Source: Candidatus Flexifilum breve
GTDB lineage: Bacteria > Chloroflexota > Anaerolineae > Aggregatilineales > Phototrophicaceae
DNA length: 64,000 nt
Assembly: GCA_016717205.1 (NCBI GenBank)
Contig: JADKGC010000002.1
Coordinates: 806,001-870,000, forward strand
Direction: 5' to 3'
The notes below the pieces were generated by a model that worked only from the letters and a program-made list of their open reading frames with translations, was not told the DNA's origin and made no database searches. The stretch's first letter is position 1. Each line of letters starts with the position of its first letter. Made by a program: the position numbers and the translations under genes. Positions 61,835 through 64,000 of the stretch are shown piece by piece.

Positions 61835-62762
61835 AGATGGGCCCATCCAGATCCGTTGCGACAGGTTGATCTGATGCGCGGCGATTGCGGCGGAGGAGAC
61901 GCCGCCAGAGCGCCGGGTCGGCGAGGCCGCCGGGCAGGTAAACGATCACCAGCATGAGGATCAACCCGTTGACCACGCCGCGGAATTGTTCGGCGACGCG
62001 CATCAGTTCGGGGAGCGCGGTCAGCGCCAGCCCGCCGACGATGGGGCCGACAAACGTGGTCGTGCCGCCCAACACCGCGTAGGCGAGGATATCGACCGCC
62101 TGATTGAAGCCGTAGCCGCCCGGTTGAATGGTGCGGACGAGATGCGCGTTGAACACACCCGCCGAGGCCGCCAGCATCGCGCTCAGGATGAAGACGATAT
62201 TCTTGGTCAGCACGACGTTGATGCCGAGGTTGGCCGCGGCCTGTTCATCCTGCCGGATAGCCGCCATCGACCGCCCGAAGCGCGAGCGTGACAGACGCAC
62301 GATCACGTAGCTGACGACCACCAGAAACAACAGCAGATGCCACGTTTGGGTGAGCACGGGAATACCGCTGATGCCGAGCGCGCCGCGCGTCAACTGCACG
62401 CGCTCCCCGACGAACGCTTCGGCGATCTTGTCGAAGTTGAGGATAAATATTCGCACCACCTCGCCAAAACCAATCGTCGCAATGGCGAGGTAAATATCGC
62501 GCAGGCGCAGCACGGGCAAACCAATCGGAATGGCGATCAAGCCCGCGAGCAGCATCCCGGCGATCAAGGCGAGCCACAGCGGCTGATCGTAGTTCTGCGT
62601 CATGATCACGCCGGTATACGCGCCGATGCCCATGAAGCCGGCGTTCGCCAGCGAAAACATCCCGGTCGACAGCGTGAGATAAATGCTCAAGCCGAGGATG
62701 GCATTGACGAGCATGAACTGAAAGACAATCGGGGTGATGCCTATGCTGCGAAAAATGTCCAT
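61503..62762 (-). CDS. livM: Branched-chain amino acid ABC transporter permease LivM (run-on into livG)
   Basis: Residues 1-300 are LivM: eight to nine helices, start MDIFRSIGITPIVFQFMLVN, with IYLAIATIGFGEVVRIFILN, the EAA-like RFGRSMAAIRQDEQAAANLG and GGTTTFVGPIVGGLALTALP. After VIVYLPGGLADPALWRR the frame continues, without a stop, for about 330 bases out of frame across livG. A one-base slip near 61860 would give a TAA at 61822-61824, overlapping livG by only 13 bases, the usual arrangement. I therefore take the real gene end as about 61822, and the rest as an artefact. It follows livH by 2 bases. Confidence 0.88.
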   Translation of the reverse strand: MDIFRSIGITPIVFQFMLVNAILGLSIYLTLSTGMFSLANAGFMGIGAYTGVIMTQNYDQPLWLALIAGMLLAGLIAIPIGLPVLRLRDIYLAIATIGFGEVVRIFILNFDKIAEAFVGERVQLTRGALGISGIPVLTQTWHLLLFLVVVSYVIVRLSRSRFGRSMAAIRQDEQAAANLGINVVLTKNIVFILSAMLAASAGVFNAHLVRTIQPGGYGFNQAVDILAYAVLGGTTTFVGPIVGGLALTALPELMRVAEQFRGVVNGLILMLVIVYLPGGLADPALWRRLLRRNRRASDQPVATDLDGPIYAHANERFAPIRGAGRPHQRQHDCAAGQNHRVDRAKRCGQNHADQQHQRPRPPDERHDSVCGGGYQQSAAASHCAARHRAHLPEHSPVRGDDRARKSAHQPAQARHGDRF

Positions 62763-62764
62763 GG

Positions 62765-63658
62765 TTATGCCCTCGTCGCGGCTTTCTGACCGACCAAGCC
62801 CTGCGGTCGCACCAGCAAAATCACAAACAGCAGCGCGAACACGATGGCATCGCGGTAATTGCTGCCCCCCTGCGCGATGCTGAACACTTCCAGCCCCGCG
62901 ACGACGAACCCGCCGATCACCGCGCCCTGAATGCTGCCCATACCGCCCAACACAATCACGGTCAGGCCTTTGAGCGCGACCTGTTCGCCGATGAACGGCG
63001 TCATCGAATTGTAGGCGAGGCCGTAGAGCACGCCCGCCGCGCCCGCCAACGCCCCCGCCAGCGCGAACGTCAGCATGAAGACGCGCCCGACGTGAATCCC
63101 CAACAAGCTGGCGGTTTTTTCATTGAAGGCGACCGCGCGCATGGCCTGCCCGGTCTTGGTGCGCGTGATCAGCAGATTGAGCGCGGCGACCAGGCCGAGC
63201 GCCACCAGCAGGATGATCACCTGAATGGGCGTGACGCGAAACGGCAAACCGGGGATGACATCAGTCGGAATGCTGCCGAGCGGGAAGCGCTGCGGCTGCG
63301 TGCCGAAGACCAACTGCGCGACGCTCACCAGCAGAATCGACGCGCCGATGCTGCTGATCAACTGGGAGATGCGCGGGGCGTTGCGCTGCCGCAGCGGGGC
63401 GAACGCGATCCGCTCGAGCGCCACGCTGATGAGCGCCGCGCCGATCATTGCCAGTGGGATGGACAGCCACACCGAGAGACCCAACTGCAGGACGAACCAC
63501 AGCCCGATGAACGCGCCCCACATGAAGATCGCGCTGTGCGCCAGATTCAGCACGCCCAGCACGCTGAAGACCAGCGAGTAACCGAGCGAGAACAGGCTGT
63601 ACACGCCGCCGAGCCACACTGCATTGACGATTTGCTGCAACCAGTTGATGTCGTTCAT
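62765..63658 (-). CDS. livH: Branched-chain amino acid ABC transporter permease LivH
   Basis: 297 residues from the ATG at 63658; an upstream in-frame start at 63688 adds a non-family extension running into repeat DNA. Eight helices (AVWLGGVYSLFSLGYSLVFS, VLGVLNLAHSAIFMWGAFIG), the coupling loop QAMRAVAFNEKTASLLGIHV, then VALKGLTVIVLGGMGSIQGA: the LivH order. It forms the membrane channel with LivM. Second gene of the operon after livK, separated from it by a repeat. Confidence 0.94.
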   Translation of the reverse strand: MNDINWLQQIVNAVWLGGVYSLFSLGYSLVFSVLGVLNLAHSAIFMWGAFIGLWFVLQLGLSVWLSIPLAMIGAALISVALERIAFAPLRQRNAPRISQLISSIGASILLVSVAQLVFGTQPQRFPLGSIPTDVIPGLPFRVTPIQVIILLVALGLVAALNLLITRTKTGQAMRAVAFNEKTASLLGIHVGRVFMLTFALAGALAGAAGVLYGLAYNSMTPFIGEQVALKGLTVIVLGGMGSIQGAVIGGFVVAGLEVFSIAQGGSNYRDAIVFALLFVILLVRPQGLVGQKAATRA

Positions 63659-63793
63659 GAAGAGTCCATATCTTCCATGCCGCCTCACCCCTAAATCCCC
63701 TCTCCCATGGGAGAGGGGACTGGAAAACGCTTGTCTTTCGCCCCTCTCCGTTCGGAGAGGGGTTGGGGGTGAGGCTCGAGGGTGGAGAGTTAC
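63659..63793. repeat. C/G-rich repeats inside the liv operon, between livK and livH
   Basis: Two palindromes, CCCCTCTCCCATGGGAGAGG (63698-63717) and CCCCTCTCCGTTCGGAGAGG (63741-63760), with CCTCACCCCTAAATCC and GTTGGGGGTGAGG flanks. As RNA they would form two hairpins after the binding-protein gene, where many ABC operons have a 3'-stabilising structure that lets the binding protein be made in excess. Confidence 0.75.
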
Positions 63794-64000
63794 CTACCCG
63801 TTCGCGGCGATGACCGTGGAGAGCGGCACAAACGCGCCGTCCTGCACGATCTGCGCGATCGGGGCGTGGACGGGTTCGCCCGCCTCGTCAAAGCTGAACA
63901 CGCCGAGCGGCGTCGGGAAGTCGGCAACCGTGCCCAGCGCATCGCGGATCGCCGCCGAGTCGGTCGAGCCGGAGCAGCGGATCGCCGTCGCCACCAGCCA
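63794..64000 (-). CDS. livK: Branched-chain amino acid ABC transporter substrate-binding protein LivK, 3' end only
   Basis: The last 68 codons lie in the window; the gene starts beyond the right edge. The readable part (AIRCSGSTDSAAIRDALGTV, PTPLGVFSFDEAGEPVHAPI, AQIVQDGAFVPLS) matches the C-terminal lobe of type I periplasmic binding proteins, where R-D-A-L and G-x-F-x-F-D-x-x-G-E are conserved. Position directly upstream of livH, M, G and F supports the call. The start of the open reading frame at 63994 is an internal GTG. Confidence 0.85.
   Translation of the reverse strand, partial: WLVATAIRCSGSTDSAAIRDALGTVADFPTPLGVFSFDEAGEPVHAPIAQIVQDGAFVPLSTVIAANG

Noticed and set aside
61503..61846. 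LivM-LivG fusion protein
   Set aside because: The open livM frame overlaps livG out of frame; the overlapping translation is not protein-like (Gln/His/Arg-rich), and a single-base slip explains it.

Overview
The window reads as one contig of a GC-rich (about 60%) free-living bacterium. Gene content suggests an Anaerolineae-like Chloroflexota genome: long-chain sensor kinases, secreted beta-propellers and DUF2207/DUF4173 membrane proteins, a TIR-WD40 protein, and a dense load of C/G-rich intergenic palindromes. This placement is inference; no rRNA or tRNA lies in the window.

Layout. 1-6.7 kb: the 5' tip of an epimerase, an AidB-like acyl-CoA dehydrogenase, a rhodanese followed by a SufE-like gene, an SDR and a frame-shifted TIR-WD40 gene. 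6.9-16 kb: membrane and propeller proteins, DUF4173, a Ca2+/H+ antiporter, PhzF and ClpB. 16.7-27.9 kb: methylmalonate-semialdehyde dehydrogenase, a kinase/response-regulator pair, an NYN-LOTUS RNase, a methyltransferase, a secreted glycoside-hydrolase-like protein and a LuxR-type regulator. 28-39.6 kb: DUF2207 protein, lipoprotein, a 101-bp tandem repeat next to a DUF559 nuclease, a glycosidase-like gene with a separate gene for its C-terminal domain, a RelE-type toxin-antitoxin pair, TauE, proline dehydrogenase, hydrolase and glycosyltransferase. 39.7-44.2 kb: a polyamine ABC transporter with a fused PotB-PotC permease. 45.2-49.7 kb: a signalling cluster (two paralogous histidine kinases, a HEAT protein, two receiver proteins). 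50-60 kb: cold-shock gene with a long leader, multicopper oxidase, a LacI regulator with a clear promoter/operator feeding a GH4 alpha-galactosidase-like gene, an aldo/keto reductase and another kinase. 60.3-64 kb: a Liv branched-chain amino-acid ABC operon (K-H-M-G-F) running leftward off the window.

The most distinctive content is intergenic. Short palindromes with a constant rim (GTAGGGACG...CGTCCCTAC) and a changing, still self-complementary centre occur dozens of times. Several are split exactly at their central 4 bp (CATG or TGCA) by 126-151-bp C/G-rich cores that carry their own terminal inverted repeats. Three larger elements (about 212-360 bp) are bounded by inverted CAGGGGTAGGTTTT ends, and one of these carries a split palindrome where its two sisters have the intact one. 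This looks like a nested family of non-autonomous mobile elements. No transposase is visible, but a DUF559 Vsr/PD-(D/E)XK-type nuclease gene is bracketed by the same repeats.

Several well-conserved genes (clpB, phzF, mmsA, sufE, aldo/keto reductase, TIR-WD40, livM) carry single-base indels that can often be repaired by adding or removing one base. This points to residual sequencing error, so the frame breaks should not be read as gene death without checking.
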